DNA from: Planctomycetaceae bacterium | Lineage (GTDB): Bacteria > Planctomycetota > Planctomycetia > Planctomycetales > Planctomycetaceae | Length of the DNA: 43,848 nucleotides | Assembly (NCBI GenBank): GCA_021732415.1 | Contig: JAKFVC010000066.1 | Span: 1-43,848, forward strand | Reading direction: 5' to 3' | Shown: positions 24,573-33,860 of the stretch, in pieces | Position numbering within the stretch: the first letter of the stretch is position 1 | Layout: every line of letters starts with the position of its first letter | Made by a program: the position numbers and the translations under genes | Notes under the pieces: model-generated | What the model was told of the DNA's origin: nothing | Database searches by the model: none | The model's input: only the letters and a program-made list of their open reading frames with translations

Positions 24573-25694
24573 ATGTCTGCTCGCATTGTGATCGCCGCAG
24601 CGGTTGCAGCCGGAATGTGGTGTGCGCTACCTGTGGTTGCCGCCGAGCCGGTGACCATTGCTCGTGAAGAAGGGAAACAGCCCTTTAAGCAGCCGCAAGT
24701 CGCTTGTGCCTCCGATGGCTCGATTCACGTGGCCTATGGTGCCGGCGACGCCGTGTTTTACAGTCACTCCAATAATGGCGGCCAATCGTTTGCCCCTGCG
24801 ACGGAAGCCTTCCGCTGCCCCAATTTGTCATTGGGCATGCGCCGCGGACCGCGCATCGCTCTCGTCGGCGTGACACCAGTCATCACCGCGATTGGCGGGC
24901 CGCAAGGCAAGGGACGCGATGGTGATCTTCAGGCTTGGCGGTTGAGTTCCGAAAGTGGCTCGTGGTCAGGCCCCGTCAATGTGAACGACACCCTGGCGTC
25001 CGCGCGGGAAGGTCTGCACGGCATGGCGGCTGGTCCCGACGGCAGCGTGTGGTGTACCTGGCTCGATCTCCGCTCTGGAAAGACCGAAATCTACGTCGCT
25101 CGTTCGACAGACGCTGGGGCAACTTGGGGGGCGAATCAACTCGTCTATCACTCACCGAGTGGCAGCGTCTGCGAGTGTTGTCACCCTTCGATCGCTGTGG
25201 ATGTCGCAGGCAAGGTCTCCATTCTGTTCCGCAATTCCGTGGGCGGTAACCGCGACATGTATGTGACCACTTCAGCAGACGGCAAGCCGTTTACACCTGC
25301 CAAGAAATTGGGGACGGGAACCTGGAAGCTGGATGCTTGTCCGATGGACGGCGGCATGCTCTCGGTGGATGGTAAGGAGCGACTCTATACCGTCTGGCGT
25401 CGGGACAAGTCGCTCTTCCTCACGAGCGGTGGTCCCAAAGAGACATCGGTGGGGTTCGGCGAACAACCGTGGCTGGCCGCGACCGCCGCAGGACCGGTCG
25501 CGGTCTGGACCAGCCGACGCGAGGGGGATTTGTGGATGCTGCGCCCGAGAGCCAAAGAACCAACAAAGATCGCGTCAGACGCGCGCGACCCGGTTGTCAT
25601 CGCTGTACCGGGCAAAGATCAAGCTGTGGTCTGCTGGGAAGGCCGGACTGGTGGCCAGCGAGCTTTGCTAGCGTCCGTCGTCGATATCAAGTGA
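24573..25694 (+). CDS. Secreted BNR/sialidase-like beta-propeller with CECC motif
   Basis: ATG 24573 (AGAGGATTATTT upstream) opens a signal peptide (about residues 1-24). The 373-residue product has Asp-box style repeats (SHSNNGGQSF, STDAGATWGANQ) and repeated IHVAYG/WCTWLD/LYTVWR blades typical of six-bladed sialidase-like propellers. It lacks the usual Arg triad of a true sialidase as far as I can see, so enzymatic sialidase activity is doubtful. A Cys pattern unusual for propellers, SVCECCHPSIAVD, and a later DACPMDGG suggest a metal or haem site. Located between metal-binding lipoproteins, it may be a periplasmic metal-binding or sensor protein. Confidence 0.7.
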   Translation: MSARIVIAAAVAAGMWCALPVVAAEPVTIAREEGKQPFKQPQVACASDGSIHVAYGAGDAVFYSHSNNGGQSFAPATEAFRCPNLSLGMRRGPRIALVGVTPVITAIGGPQGKGRDGDLQAWRLSSESGSWSGPVNVNDTLASAREGLHGMAAGPDGSVWCTWLDLRSGKTEIYVARSTDAGATWGANQLVYHSPSGSVCECCHPSIAVDVAGKVSILFRNSVGGNRDMYVTTSADGKPFTPAKKLGTGTWKLDACPMDGGMLSVDGKERLYTVWRRDKSLFLTSGGPKETSVGFGEQPWLAATAAGPVAVWTSRREGDLWMLRPRAKEPTKIASDARDPVVIAVPGKDQAVVCWEGRTGGQRALLASVVDIK

Positions 25695-25723
25695 AACACC
25701 ACGAACTGGAAGGCAGGCTTGTA

Positions 25724-26545
25724 ATGCTCTCGCATCGATTTCTTTCCGCCGCATGCTGTGTCTGCGTGCTGACGGCTGCATGCGCTCCCACTCCGAAGCC
25801 CCCTGCGTCAACCGTCGACCATTCGGCACATGAGCACAACCACGCTCATGGCTCATCCACTCCGGCGCTCGTCGTCTTTGAGGACTTGGCGGGCGAATTG
25901 CCAGCGGGGCAACCGACTTTGGTCACTTTCCATCTCGAACAAGACGGAAAGCGAGTAGAGAAGCTCGAACCCACGCACGAAAAGTTGATGCACCTGATCC
26001 TCGTTCGCGATGCGCTGGATGAATTCCTGCATCTTCATCCTCAAGTGTCCGACGAGGGTCAGGCTGAGATTGAACTGACCGTTCCAGAGCCGGGTTCTTA
26101 CCACGTCTATGTGGATTTCCAGCCGAAGGGAGGACAAGCGGGCACGGCACGCACGACGATGAAAGTCGCGGGGGATGCTCGACCCGCAACTGAGTTGAAG
26201 ACCAACGCTCCCGGCGAAGTCATTGCGGGCGAACTCCGCGCCGAGATTGCGATCACTGCTGGTGATGAGGGGAAGTCGCAAACCATCACATTCCATCTCA
26301 AGGATGGACAAACCGGCGAACCAGTGAAAGACCTGGAGCCGTATCTTGGGGCGATGGGACATCTCGTCGTCATTCAGGCCGCAACAAAAGATTACATTCA
26401 TGCCCATCCCGAGCATGGAGCCGCCGCAACATCCAATGTCGCATTTGAAGTTCACACGCCGGCTTCGGGTCAGTATGTCGGATGGGCACAGTTCCAACGC
26501 GGAGGTGATGTTATGACAGTCCCGTTTGTGTTTGCCGTGCCTTGA
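25724..26545 (+). CDS. YtkA-like lipoprotein with paired His motifs
   Basis: The real start is ATG 25724, which opens MLSHRFLSAACCVCVLTAAC, a lipoprotein signal; the longer upstream frame overlaps the propeller gene. The 273-residue product has a His-rich linker (HSAHEHNHAHG) and two similar beta-sandwich halves. Each holds a GxxMHLxxxxxxxxxxxHxHPE-type motif (KLMHLILVRDALDEFLHLHP; MGHLVVIQAATKDYIHAHPEHG). These His/Met sets resemble those of YtkA-like and other periplasmic copper proteins and could bind Cu. It ends the transporter-free periplasmic block. Confidence 0.7.
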   Translation: MLSHRFLSAACCVCVLTAACAPTPKPPASTVDHSAHEHNHAHGSSTPALVVFEDLAGELPAGQPTLVTFHLEQDGKRVEKLEPTHEKLMHLILVRDALDEFLHLHPQVSDEGQAEIELTVPEPGSYHVYVDFQPKGGQAGTARTTMKVAGDARPATELKTNAPGEVIAGELRAEIAITAGDEGKSQTITFHLKDGQTGEPVKDLEPYLGAMGHLVVIQAATKDYIHAHPEHGAAATSNVAFEVHTPASGQYVGWAQFQRGGDVMTVPFVFAVP

Positions 26546-26600
26546 TTCTGCGAGCGCTCCTTGACGCGATCACTCCGCCGAAGCGAGAATTGAGGGTTGT

Positions 26601-27131
26601 ATGAATGGTTGCTGCCCATCACTGACTTGTCGATGCGTCCGAACGACGTGTGTTTCGGCTTTCGTCGTCTGGTTTGCGCTGCTGGCCGTAGCCCCGCCGA
26701 AGATTCGGCATGAGCATCCCGTCGCCGAATCATCTCAATCCGCTGCTCAGCACGTCCATCACGATCATTCGCACCACGGGCATCACCACCATCATGCTGG
26801 CGAGGCGAATACAACCACGATTCTAACGCGGCCGTTCGTGCATTGGCATGTGTGGTTAGCGGGTGTCGAGTGGACGATTCCCGCGAATCACAATCCAAAC
26901 GATGGACCCGAGGATGAGTCAGCACGGTTGCTTATCGTCGTGGTTCTGGGTCATTTTACACCCACCATCAGCCACGGGGGTGATATTGCTCCGCCGGGGC
27001 TGATGGCAATCTCGCAGGAGTCCTATCCGACTCCGGTGCCTCCTGCATTACTCTGGCGCGATCCCTGGCGAACGGGTCCGCCCCTGTGTGATGTCGCGCG
27101 CGGACTGCGGTCCGGTGTGCAACGGGTCTAA
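26601..27131 (+). CDS. Secreted His-rich protein, head of second RND cassette
   Basis: ATG 26601 follows GAGGGTTGT. The 176-residue product begins with Cys-rich MNGCCPSLTCRCVRTTC, a hydrophobic segment (VSAFVVWFALLAVAP), then a dense His stretch (HVHHDHSHHGHHHHHAGE) and a hydrophobic C-terminal part with Pro and Trp. The N-terminal Cys lie before the membrane segment, so they may face the cytoplasm or be removed. It occupies the same place as the 11357 protein, just ahead of a His-capped lipoprotein, an adaptor and a CzcA pump. A periplasmic metal buffer is inferred. Confidence 0.6.
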   Translation: MNGCCPSLTCRCVRTTCVSAFVVWFALLAVAPPKIRHEHPVAESSQSAAQHVHHDHSHHGHHHHHAGEANTTTILTRPFVHWHVWLAGVEWTIPANHNPNDGPEDESARLLIVVVLGHFTPTISHGGDIAPPGLMAISQESYPTPVPPALLWRDPWRTGPPLCDVARGLRSGVQRV

Positions 27132-27239
27132 TCTCCCTCCACGAAGCTGCGCCGAGCGGACGCGCCCGATCCAGTGATCGCGCTGCGCGCCGGAATTCTC
27201 GGTTTTCGCGCGTTCTTCGTCTTCTTCAGGGAGTTTCTC

Positions 27240-27785
27240 ATGCGATCCTTCACGATTGCGTTCGCGTTAACAGTCTTGACGGCCCTTCCGATGGGGTGTG
27301 CGCCGAGTGCGCCCGCCCCATCCCCCACGGTTCCGGCCACCGCCCCGTCTGCCAGTGGTACAACACCGGCGACCAGCGATCACGGCCACAGTCACGAGAA
27401 AGACAAAATGCTGATCGCCGACGCCGGCGATTACCATTTTTTGCTAACCGCTCACTTGGCGAAAGCCGGGAACGAACTGGACATTTTCGTCGAGACGCCC
27501 GTCAGCAAAGATCCCCAGCCAGTGGCCTTGCTGCTGAAGTCTTTTACGGCTCAGGCGACCGTGGGCGACGGGGAGGCCCAAACGCTGACCTTTGAACCCG
27601 CGCCGCCGGAAGAGCGGCCCACCGGTGAAGGCGACGACAAGTGTTCGCACTTCGTCGCCAAGGCGGGATGGATGAAGCCCGAAGACACCCTCTATATCGT
27701 CGCGCGGATCACCGTCGACGGGAAGGAACTGACCGCCCGCTGGGAGAACTTCCTGCCCAGCAAATATGCCCATCATCACGAGTAG
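27240..27785 (+). CDS. His-capped lipoprotein preceding the double adaptor
   Basis: ATG 27240 (GGGAGTTTCTC upstream) opens MRSFTIAFALTVLTALPMGC, a lipoprotein signal with Cys20. The 181-residue product has a Pro/Ala/Thr-rich linker, the cap DHGHSHEKD, and DAGDYHFLLTAHLAKAGNEL, matching the turn-and-strand part of the 12346 and 22512 proteins. A single later Cys (DDKCSHF) and a His tail (HHHE) follow. The usual partner is the next gene, an RND adaptor 57 bases downstream. It probably feeds metal to the second pump. Confidence 0.7.
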   Translation: MRSFTIAFALTVLTALPMGCAPSAPAPSPTVPATAPSASGTTPATSDHGHSHEKDKMLIADAGDYHFLLTAHLAKAGNELDIFVETPVSKDPQPVALLLKSFTAQATVGDGEAQTLTFEPAPPEERPTGEGDDKCSHFVAKAGWMKPEDTLYIVARITVDGKELTARWENFLPSKYAHHHE

Positions 27786-27842
27786 CTCGGTTGTTTCGCC
27801 GGGAGGCGCAGCGCTTCCCGGCTTCTTGGCGAAAGGCGCACC

Positions 27843-30053
27843 ATGCGTGCAGTTTTGTTGTCGATCTCCGCAGGGTTGTTGCTCGCCGGAATGACCGCGG
27901 CGCACGAAGGACATGCTCCGCTCCCCACGCGGGGGGCAGCACTCGATCCGGCCACCGGAGTGCTGCGTCTCAGCCGCGAAGCGCGCGGGACGTTGGGATT
28001 GGAAACCGTCGAAGTCGAATCCCGCGAGATTTCCGAATCCACCTTCGCTTACGCCACGTTGTCGGCTCCGTGGCTTGGGCAAGCCTTGGTCAGTTCCTTG
28101 CTGCCAGGACGAATCGTGCGGCTGCATGTTCGCGCCGGTGACTCCGTGAAGCAGGGACAGGTGCTCGCCGAAATCGACAGCCAAGAACTGCAAACGCTGC
28201 GGATGGAATTGCTGACGGCCCAAAATGAGGCCCAGCTTTCCCGAAAACTCGTCGCGCAACTCCGACCGGCGGCCAAGTCCGGGGCCGTTCCTGCGCAACG
28301 ATTGCTCGAAGCCGAGACGAAGCTGCGGCAGGAAGAGAACGCGCTGACCCTTGCCAAGCGCCAATGGCAGAACTTGGACTTACCTGCGGATCGACTGGAA
28401 AAGCTCCTTGCCGGGGAGGATCGCGAACCGCTGCTCCTGGCAGTTCGGTCCCCCCTCGATGGCACCGTCATTCATGCCGATCTCTCGGTCGGAAAGATTA
28501 TCGATCCGAAAGAACATCTGTTCGAGGTGGTGAACCCCGCGACCGTGTGGGTCCAGGTCGATGTGCTGGAGAAAGATTTGCAGCGCGTCAGCTTGGGACA
28601 GTCCGTGGAACTCAGCCTCACCGCGTTCCCTGGTAAAACGTGGTCGGCCACGATCGATAAGCTGGGACAGTCACTGGATCCGGCCACGCACATCGGGCGG
28701 GCTTGGGCCACACTGCACAACCTAGCGGGGGAGACTCCGCAACTTCTGCCCGGCATGTCGGGGCAGGTCCGTTTGCAGCAGACGATGGCGGCCAAACGTC
28801 TCACCGTCCCCCTGGCGGCAGTGTTACGCGATGGAGCCGAACGCTACGTGCTCGTGGAAACGGCCGCGACCAAAGAGGGCTCGGAATTCAAAAAGCAGAG
28901 CGTTATCCTGGGGCGGCGGATGGGCGTCTACGCCGAAGTCCGCGGCGGGGCGCTCCTGCCCGGCGACCGGGTGGTCACCAAAGGCAGTCATGAGCTGTCG
29001 AGTTTCTACGTCAAAGGCTCGTTACGGCTCTCGAAGGAAACCGCAAAAGATATCGGCCTCGAAGTCCAATCGGTCGGGCCACAGATCATCGCGGATGTCT
29101 TTGAGGCGGATGGCATGGTCGACGTGCCGCCCGACCGACGTTCCATTGTGGCCTCGCCGTTGTCCGGAACGATCGTGCGGATTCTCGTCGACCGCGGGCA
29201 ATCCGTGCGAGCCGGAGACGTGATCGCGGAAGTTCGTAGCCTCGAACTTCAATCCCTGCAAATGGAGTTGCTCAAGGCCCGCTTTGACGCGGAGCTTCAA
29301 ACCGAAGTGCTGGCGAATTTGCAGACCGCGGCCGAAAACTTGCCCCAACGCCGCCTGTTGGAAGTCGAGTCCGCATTGGCGGCGGCCCGGATTCGCCAAG
29401 AGGGCTTACAGCAACGGCTGCGGACATTGGGATTATCGAGCACGGAATTAGACGGGCTAGTCGAACGGGGAGAACTGGTCTCCGGGCTATCCTTACGCGC
29501 ACCCATTGACGGAGTAGTGGTGCGTTTCGACAAACTTCTGGGGCATGTGGTCCGGGCGGATGAACCCTTGTTTGAACTGCACGATCTCTCCCGCTCCTAC
29601 GTGCAGGCGTTCGTGTCCGAACGCGATGTCAGTCGGATTGAGATCGGACAGTCGGCACGACTCCGCTTCGCCGCTCGGCCGGGAGAAGTGCTTCTGGGCA
29701 CGATCGCTCGCAGCGGCCAGATTCTCGGCGATACGTCCCGCACCCTCTCGGTCTGGATCGAAACTGCCAGTCCGAGTGATGCTCCGCTCCCTCATAACGC
29801 CCTGACACGAATAAGTCTCAGCGGTGAGCAATTTTCCGCTCCGATGGCTGTACCCCGCACGGCATTATTGCAAGAGGGAAGCCGCAGCTACGTCTTCGTG
29901 CAGTTACCGGAAGGTCTCTTTCAACGGCGACTGGTCCAGCTTGGTCGGAGAGATGACTTGTTCGTGCAAATCCTCGCGGGACTCAAGAACGGCGAAGTGG
30001 TGGCCATACGCGGCGTGTCTCAACTCCAAACCGGCTATGCCGCGATTCGATAG
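27843..30053 (+). CDS. Tandemly duplicated CzcB/CusB-like RND adaptor
   Basis: The 736-residue product (ATG 27843, GAAAGG upstream) is about twice the usual adaptor size. A signal peptide (about 1-20) is followed by two full adaptor modules. Residues 41-128 (LRLSREARGTLGLE ... MELLTAQ) align with residues 394-480 (LRLSKETAKDIGLE ... MELLKAR), and each is followed by a helical hairpin and a lipoyl half with the DGTVI/DGVVV strand. Each module carries a barrel region with the GQSVELSLTAFPGK / GQSARLRFAARPGE phrase. One chain would do the work of two, changing the usual six adaptors per pump trimer to three. The CzcA gene follows 7 bases later. Confidence 0.85.
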   Translation: MRAVLLSISAGLLLAGMTAAHEGHAPLPTRGAALDPATGVLRLSREARGTLGLETVEVESREISESTFAYATLSAPWLGQALVSSLLPGRIVRLHVRAGDSVKQGQVLAEIDSQELQTLRMELLTAQNEAQLSRKLVAQLRPAAKSGAVPAQRLLEAETKLRQEENALTLAKRQWQNLDLPADRLEKLLAGEDREPLLLAVRSPLDGTVIHADLSVGKIIDPKEHLFEVVNPATVWVQVDVLEKDLQRVSLGQSVELSLTAFPGKTWSATIDKLGQSLDPATHIGRAWATLHNLAGETPQLLPGMSGQVRLQQTMAAKRLTVPLAAVLRDGAERYVLVETAATKEGSEFKKQSVILGRRMGVYAEVRGGALLPGDRVVTKGSHELSSFYVKGSLRLSKETAKDIGLEVQSVGPQIIADVFEADGMVDVPPDRRSIVASPLSGTIVRILVDRGQSVRAGDVIAEVRSLELQSLQMELLKARFDAELQTEVLANLQTAAENLPQRRLLEVESALAAARIRQEGLQQRLRTLGLSSTELDGLVERGELVSGLSLRAPIDGVVVRFDKLLGHVVRADEPLFELHDLSRSYVQAFVSERDVSRIEIGQSARLRFAARPGEVLLGTIARSGQILGDTSRTLSVWIETASPSDAPLPHNALTRISLSGEQFSAPMAVPRTALLQEGSRSYVFVQLPEGLFQRRLVQLGRRDDLFVQILAGLKNGEVVAIRGVSQLQTGYAAIR

Positions 30054-30060
30054 GCTTCCC

Positions 30061-33000
30061 ATGCTTAATACCATCATCTCCTGGTCTCTGCACAATCGCG
30101 GCATCGTGTTAGTGCTTGCACTCGCAGTGCTGGTCGGCGGCAGCTACCAGTTGTCGCAAATGCCCGTGGACGTTTTCCCCGATCTCAACCGGCCGACAGT
30201 GGCGATTATGACCGAAGCGCCGGGCCTCGCTCCGGAAGAGGTCGAAGTCCTTGTCACCCGGCAATTGGAATTTCTGCTGAATGGTGCGACCGGTGTGCAA
30301 CGGGTCCGCTCCGCATCCGGCATCGGTCTGTCGATTGTGTGGGTCGAGTTTGAATGGGGCACGGACATCTACCGGGATCGACAGATTGTCGCCGAAAAAC
30401 TCCAGATCGCCCGTGCGCAATTGCCACGTGATGTCAATCCTGTGATGGCTCCCATTTCGTCGATCATGGGAGAAATCATGCTGCTGGGTTTGCGCTCCAC
30501 CAAGCAAGCCGTCACTCCCGCCGAAGCGGCGGCGATCGCGATGGAACTCCGCACGCTGGGCGAATTCGATGTCCGCAACCGTTTGCTGGCGGTGGATGGG
30601 GTTTCGCAAGTCACGGTGATGGGAGGTTTGTTCAAGCAGTATCAGATCGTCACGTCACCGGCCCGCTTGGCAGCGCAGAGTGTCTCCTTGCAACAACTCG
30701 TGGATGCGGCCGGGAAAGCCAACGTGCTGGCCGGCGGTGGGATCGTTGTGCGGCCGCCCCGTGAGGCTTTGATTCGGATCAGTGGGCAAAGTCTCGCGCT
30801 GGAAGATTTGGGGAACACGCCCGTGGTGTGGCGCGAGCCCCGGCCCGTCCTCATCAAGGACGTCGCCGATGTCCGATTTGATGGTCCTGTGAAACGCGGT
30901 GACGGCAGTGTGCAAGTCAAAGAGGGCGACCGGATCGTCGGCGGCCCCGCCGTGATGATGACGGTGCAAAAGCAACCGGGGGCCGACACCCTGACCTTGG
31001 ATGCGGCAATCTCGAAAGTGCTCGATCAAATGGCCGAAGACCTGCCGGACGGCGTGGTCATCGAACGCCGCATCTTCAAGCAGGCGGACTTCATTACCGC
31101 CGCGGTCGACAATGTCGTGGAAGCCATTCGCGACGGCGCAATCTGGGTCATCGTCGTGCTGTTCCTGTTCATGTGGAATTTCCGCACCAGCATTAGTTCG
31201 TTGACCGCGATGCCCCTGTCGATCCTGCTCACCGTGCTCTGCTTTCATTGGTTCGGCATCACGATCAATACCATGACGTTGGGCGGCATCGCGGTGGCCA
31301 TTGGCGATCTGGTCGACGACAGCATCGTCGACATTGAGAACATCTATCGCCGCCTTAAAGAAAACCGGCACAAGCCGAATCCCGAACCGGCGCTGAAGGT
31401 GGTCTACGACGCTTCCTGCGAAGTCCGCAATTCGATCGTCTATGCCACGCTGATCGTCATTCTGGTCGTCTTTCCACTGTTTTCGATGGCGGGATTGGAA
31501 GGCCGCATGTTCGCTCCGCTAGGGGCGGCCTACATCACGTCGCTGCTGGCGTCGCTCGCGATTTCTCTGACAATCACTCCGGTCTTGGGCTACTACCTGC
31601 TGCCGGGGGCGAAGTTTCTCGATGAGGCCGGCGATCCTTTCTTGTTGCGATGGCTCAAGCAAATCTCAGCCAGGGTGCTCAAGCTCACGCTACGGCACGC
31701 CAATTGGGTTCTGGCTGTGACCGCGGTTGGCGTCGTGATCTCGTCAGCCGCCATGTTCTGGATGGGGGGCGAGTTTCTGCCGCCGTTCAATGAAGGGACG
31801 CTGACGATCAGCTTGCAGACCGAACCGGGGACGAGTCTCGACGAAAGCCAGCGGGTCGCCGGCCGTGCCGAAGCCTTGATTCTCGAAGTGCCGGAAGCGC
31901 TGGCCGTCTCACGCCGCACGGGTCGCGCGGAACTGGATGAGCACGCCGAAGGAGTCAACTCTTCCGAGATCGACGTCCGGCTCGTCGAACACACCCGCCC
32001 CAAGCCCGGTTGGTGGCCGGGGGCGCTCCGGATGATTCCCATCGCCCATCTGTGGGGTTATGAGACGGAAGGCCGTCCGCGTGACGTGGTGCTCGCCGAT
32101 ATTCGTGACCGCATCACCGCGATTCCTGGCGTGAAGGTCAACATCGGCCAACCGATTTCGCACCGCATCGACCACATCATGTCGGGGGTGCGAGCCCAGA
32201 TTGCCGTCAAGGTCTTCGGGACGGATCTACAAGAGTTGCGAATCGCCGCCCAGGACGCTTTCACCGAGATGAGCCAGGTGCGTGGCGTCGTGGACCTGCA
32301 AATGGAACCACAAGTCGAGATTCCCCAGGTGCGGTTGCAGGTCCAGCGCGAAGCCGCAGCCCGACATGGTCTGGCTCCCGGCGATGTCGCCACGCTGCTG
32401 GAAACCGCGTACAAGGGCCAGGTCGTCTCACAAGTGCTGGATGACGATCGCTATTTCCAAATGATGGTCTGGTTTGATGAGGAATCACGCAGCGATCCCG
32501 AGGTCATCGGCCAGACGATCCTTGATACGCCATCCGGCCGTAAGGTGGCACTCAGCGAAGTCGCCGAAGTGCTCGACACCACCGGCCCCAACACGATCAA
32601 CCGCGAGCATGTCCGCCGCCGGATCGTCGTGTTCTGCAATGTCGAGGGCCGCGACTTGGTCAGTGTGGTGCGCGACATCCGCCAACGACTGCTACCACTC
32701 GAAGACCGACTCCGCGAACTCCCCGGTAACTACTACGTCGAACTCGGCGGCCAGTTCGAGGCGCAACAGGATGCCAATTTCCGCCTGCTAGTCCTCGGCA
32801 GCGCATCGGTGATCGGGGTCTTCCTGCTGTTGTGCAAATGTCTCGAATCCTGGCGGGCCGCCCTTCAAGTGCTGGTCAACATTCCCTTGGCCGCGATGGG
32901 ATCGGTCATCACACTCCTGATTGTGAATCAACCCACATCGGAAGCCCTGGCAGCGGTGCCGTGGTGGGAATGGCCGCGGGTATGGATCGGCGCGACGAGT

Positions 33001-33465
33001 TTGTCGGTGGCTCACTGGGTGGGGTTCATCACGCTGATCGGCATCGTCAGCCGCAATGGCATCATGATGATTTCCCACTACATTCATCTGATGCAACACG
33101 AAGGCGAACCCTTTGGCGAAACGATGATCATCCGCGGTACTTTGGAACGGCTCGCCCCGGTGATGATGACCGCCGCCACGAGCTTCATCGGCTTGCTGCC
33201 GTTGCTGTTCGGGGCGGGACAGACGGGCAAGGAAATCCTGCATCCGCTGGCACTGGTGGTCTTTGGTGGCATGCTGACGTCGACGCTGCTGGACCAACTC
33301 GTGACCCCTGCGCTGTTCTATAAATTCGGCCGCAAGGTATATCAAGCGGGGCGGTCTTCGACGATCGTCCTCAATCCCGATGCGGTGTCGTCTGTTCTCA
33401 TCGAAAACGACACGCCAATGGTCAGGCCACCATCGGACCGACCGATTACTCCTCCGCCGGGTTAA
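30061..33465 (+). CDS. CzcA/CusA-like heavy-metal RND efflux pump (second)
   Basis: ATG 30061 (MLNTIISWSLHNRGIVL) lies 7 bases after the adaptor stop; the much longer open frame starting upstream overlaps it. The 1134-residue pump has the RND plan with PVDVFPDLNRPTVAIMTEAPG near the N-terminus, the proton-relay segment GDLVDDSIVDIENIYRRL, SHRIDHIMSGVRAQIAVKVF in the porter domain and GIVSRNGIMMISHY in TM11. It has two insertions relative to the first pump (1063 residues): one around KPGWWPGALRMIPIAHLWGY and one around VPWWEWPRVWIGATS. Divergence from the first pump suggests a different metal preference. Confidence 0.92.
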   Translation: MLNTIISWSLHNRGIVLVLALAVLVGGSYQLSQMPVDVFPDLNRPTVAIMTEAPGLAPEEVEVLVTRQLEFLLNGATGVQRVRSASGIGLSIVWVEFEWGTDIYRDRQIVAEKLQIARAQLPRDVNPVMAPISSIMGEIMLLGLRSTKQAVTPAEAAAIAMELRTLGEFDVRNRLLAVDGVSQVTVMGGLFKQYQIVTSPARLAAQSVSLQQLVDAAGKANVLAGGGIVVRPPREALIRISGQSLALEDLGNTPVVWREPRPVLIKDVADVRFDGPVKRGDGSVQVKEGDRIVGGPAVMMTVQKQPGADTLTLDAAISKVLDQMAEDLPDGVVIERRIFKQADFITAAVDNVVEAIRDGAIWVIVVLFLFMWNFRTSISSLTAMPLSILLTVLCFHWFGITINTMTLGGIAVAIGDLVDDSIVDIENIYRRLKENRHKPNPEPALKVVYDASCEVRNSIVYATLIVILVVFPLFSMAGLEGRMFAPLGAAYITSLLASLAISLTITPVLGYYLLPGAKFLDEAGDPFLLRWLKQISARVLKLTLRHANWVLAVTAVGVVISSAAMFWMGGEFLPPFNEGTLTISLQTEPGTSLDESQRVAGRAEALILEVPEALAVSRRTGRAELDEHAEGVNSSEIDVRLVEHTRPKPGWWPGALRMIPIAHLWGYETEGRPRDVVLADIRDRITAIPGVKVNIGQPISHRIDHIMSGVRAQIAVKVFGTDLQELRIAAQDAFTEMSQVRGVVDLQMEPQVEIPQVRLQVQREAAARHGLAPGDVATLLETAYKGQVVSQVLDDDRYFQMMVWFDEESRSDPEVIGQTILDTPSGRKVALSEVAEVLDTTGPNTINREHVRRRIVVFCNVEGRDLVSVVRDIRQRLLPLEDRLRELPGNYYVELGGQFEAQQDANFRLLVLGSASVIGVFLLLCKCLESWRAALQVLVNIPLAAMGSVITLLIVNQPTSEALAAVPWWEWPRVWIGATSLSVAHWVGFITLIGIVSRNGIMMISHYIHLMQHEGEPFGETMIIRGTLERLAPVMMTAATSFIGLLPLLFGAGQTGKEILHPLALVVFGGMLTSTLLDQLVTPALFYKFGRKVYQAGRSSTIVLNPDAVSSVLIENDTPMVRPPSDRPITPPPG

Positions 33466-33512
33466 CGACCGACAACGCATCCGCGCCCTCTTCATCCTCA
33501 GGATTAACCATC

Positions 33513-33860
33513 ATGCTTTGGACACTTGTTAAAGCCGGCATCGCCGCGGCAGTTATCGTCGCGGTATCCGAAGTGTCGCAGCGCGCGCCCCGCCTCGGAG
33601 CGTTGCTGCTCACGCTCCCGCTGGTCAGCATCCTGGCGTTCGTCATGAGTTGGCAACAGCATCACGATTTGGCGGCCATTTCCCGTCTCGCCCGAGAGAC
33701 ACTAATTCTCGTGCCCTTGGGGCTTCCTTTCTTCGTGCCCCTGGCTTTTGCGGAACGGCTGGGGCTGAGTTTCTGGAGCGCCGCGGGCTTGGGTGTGATT
33801 CTTGCCGCTGCCGCGATCGGAATCTGGTTTGTCGTAGAACCCCGTTTTTTCCGGTCGTAA
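33513..33860 (+). CDS. DUF3147-type small membrane protein
   Basis: The 115-residue protein has four predicted membrane segments: LVKAGIAAAVIVAVSEVSQ, LGALLLTLPLVSILAFVMSW, LILVPLGLPFFVPLAFAE and SAAGLGVILAAAAIGIWFVV. The phrase SEVSQRAPRLGALLLTLPL fits the DUF3147 family, whose function is unknown. It follows the CzcA gene by 47 bases and is probably co-transcribed. It may be an accessory of the efflux cassette, but nothing in it shows a metal site. Confidence 0.75.
   Translation: MLWTLVKAGIAAAVIVAVSEVSQRAPRLGALLLTLPLVSILAFVMSWQQHHDLAAISRLARETLILVPLGLPFFVPLAFAERLGLSFWSAAGLGVILAAAAIGIWFVVEPRFFRS

Noticed and set aside
29824-30060. N-terminal extension of the second CzcA
   Set aside because: It overlaps the end of the adaptor gene in another frame; typical pump start MLNTIISWSL is at 30061.
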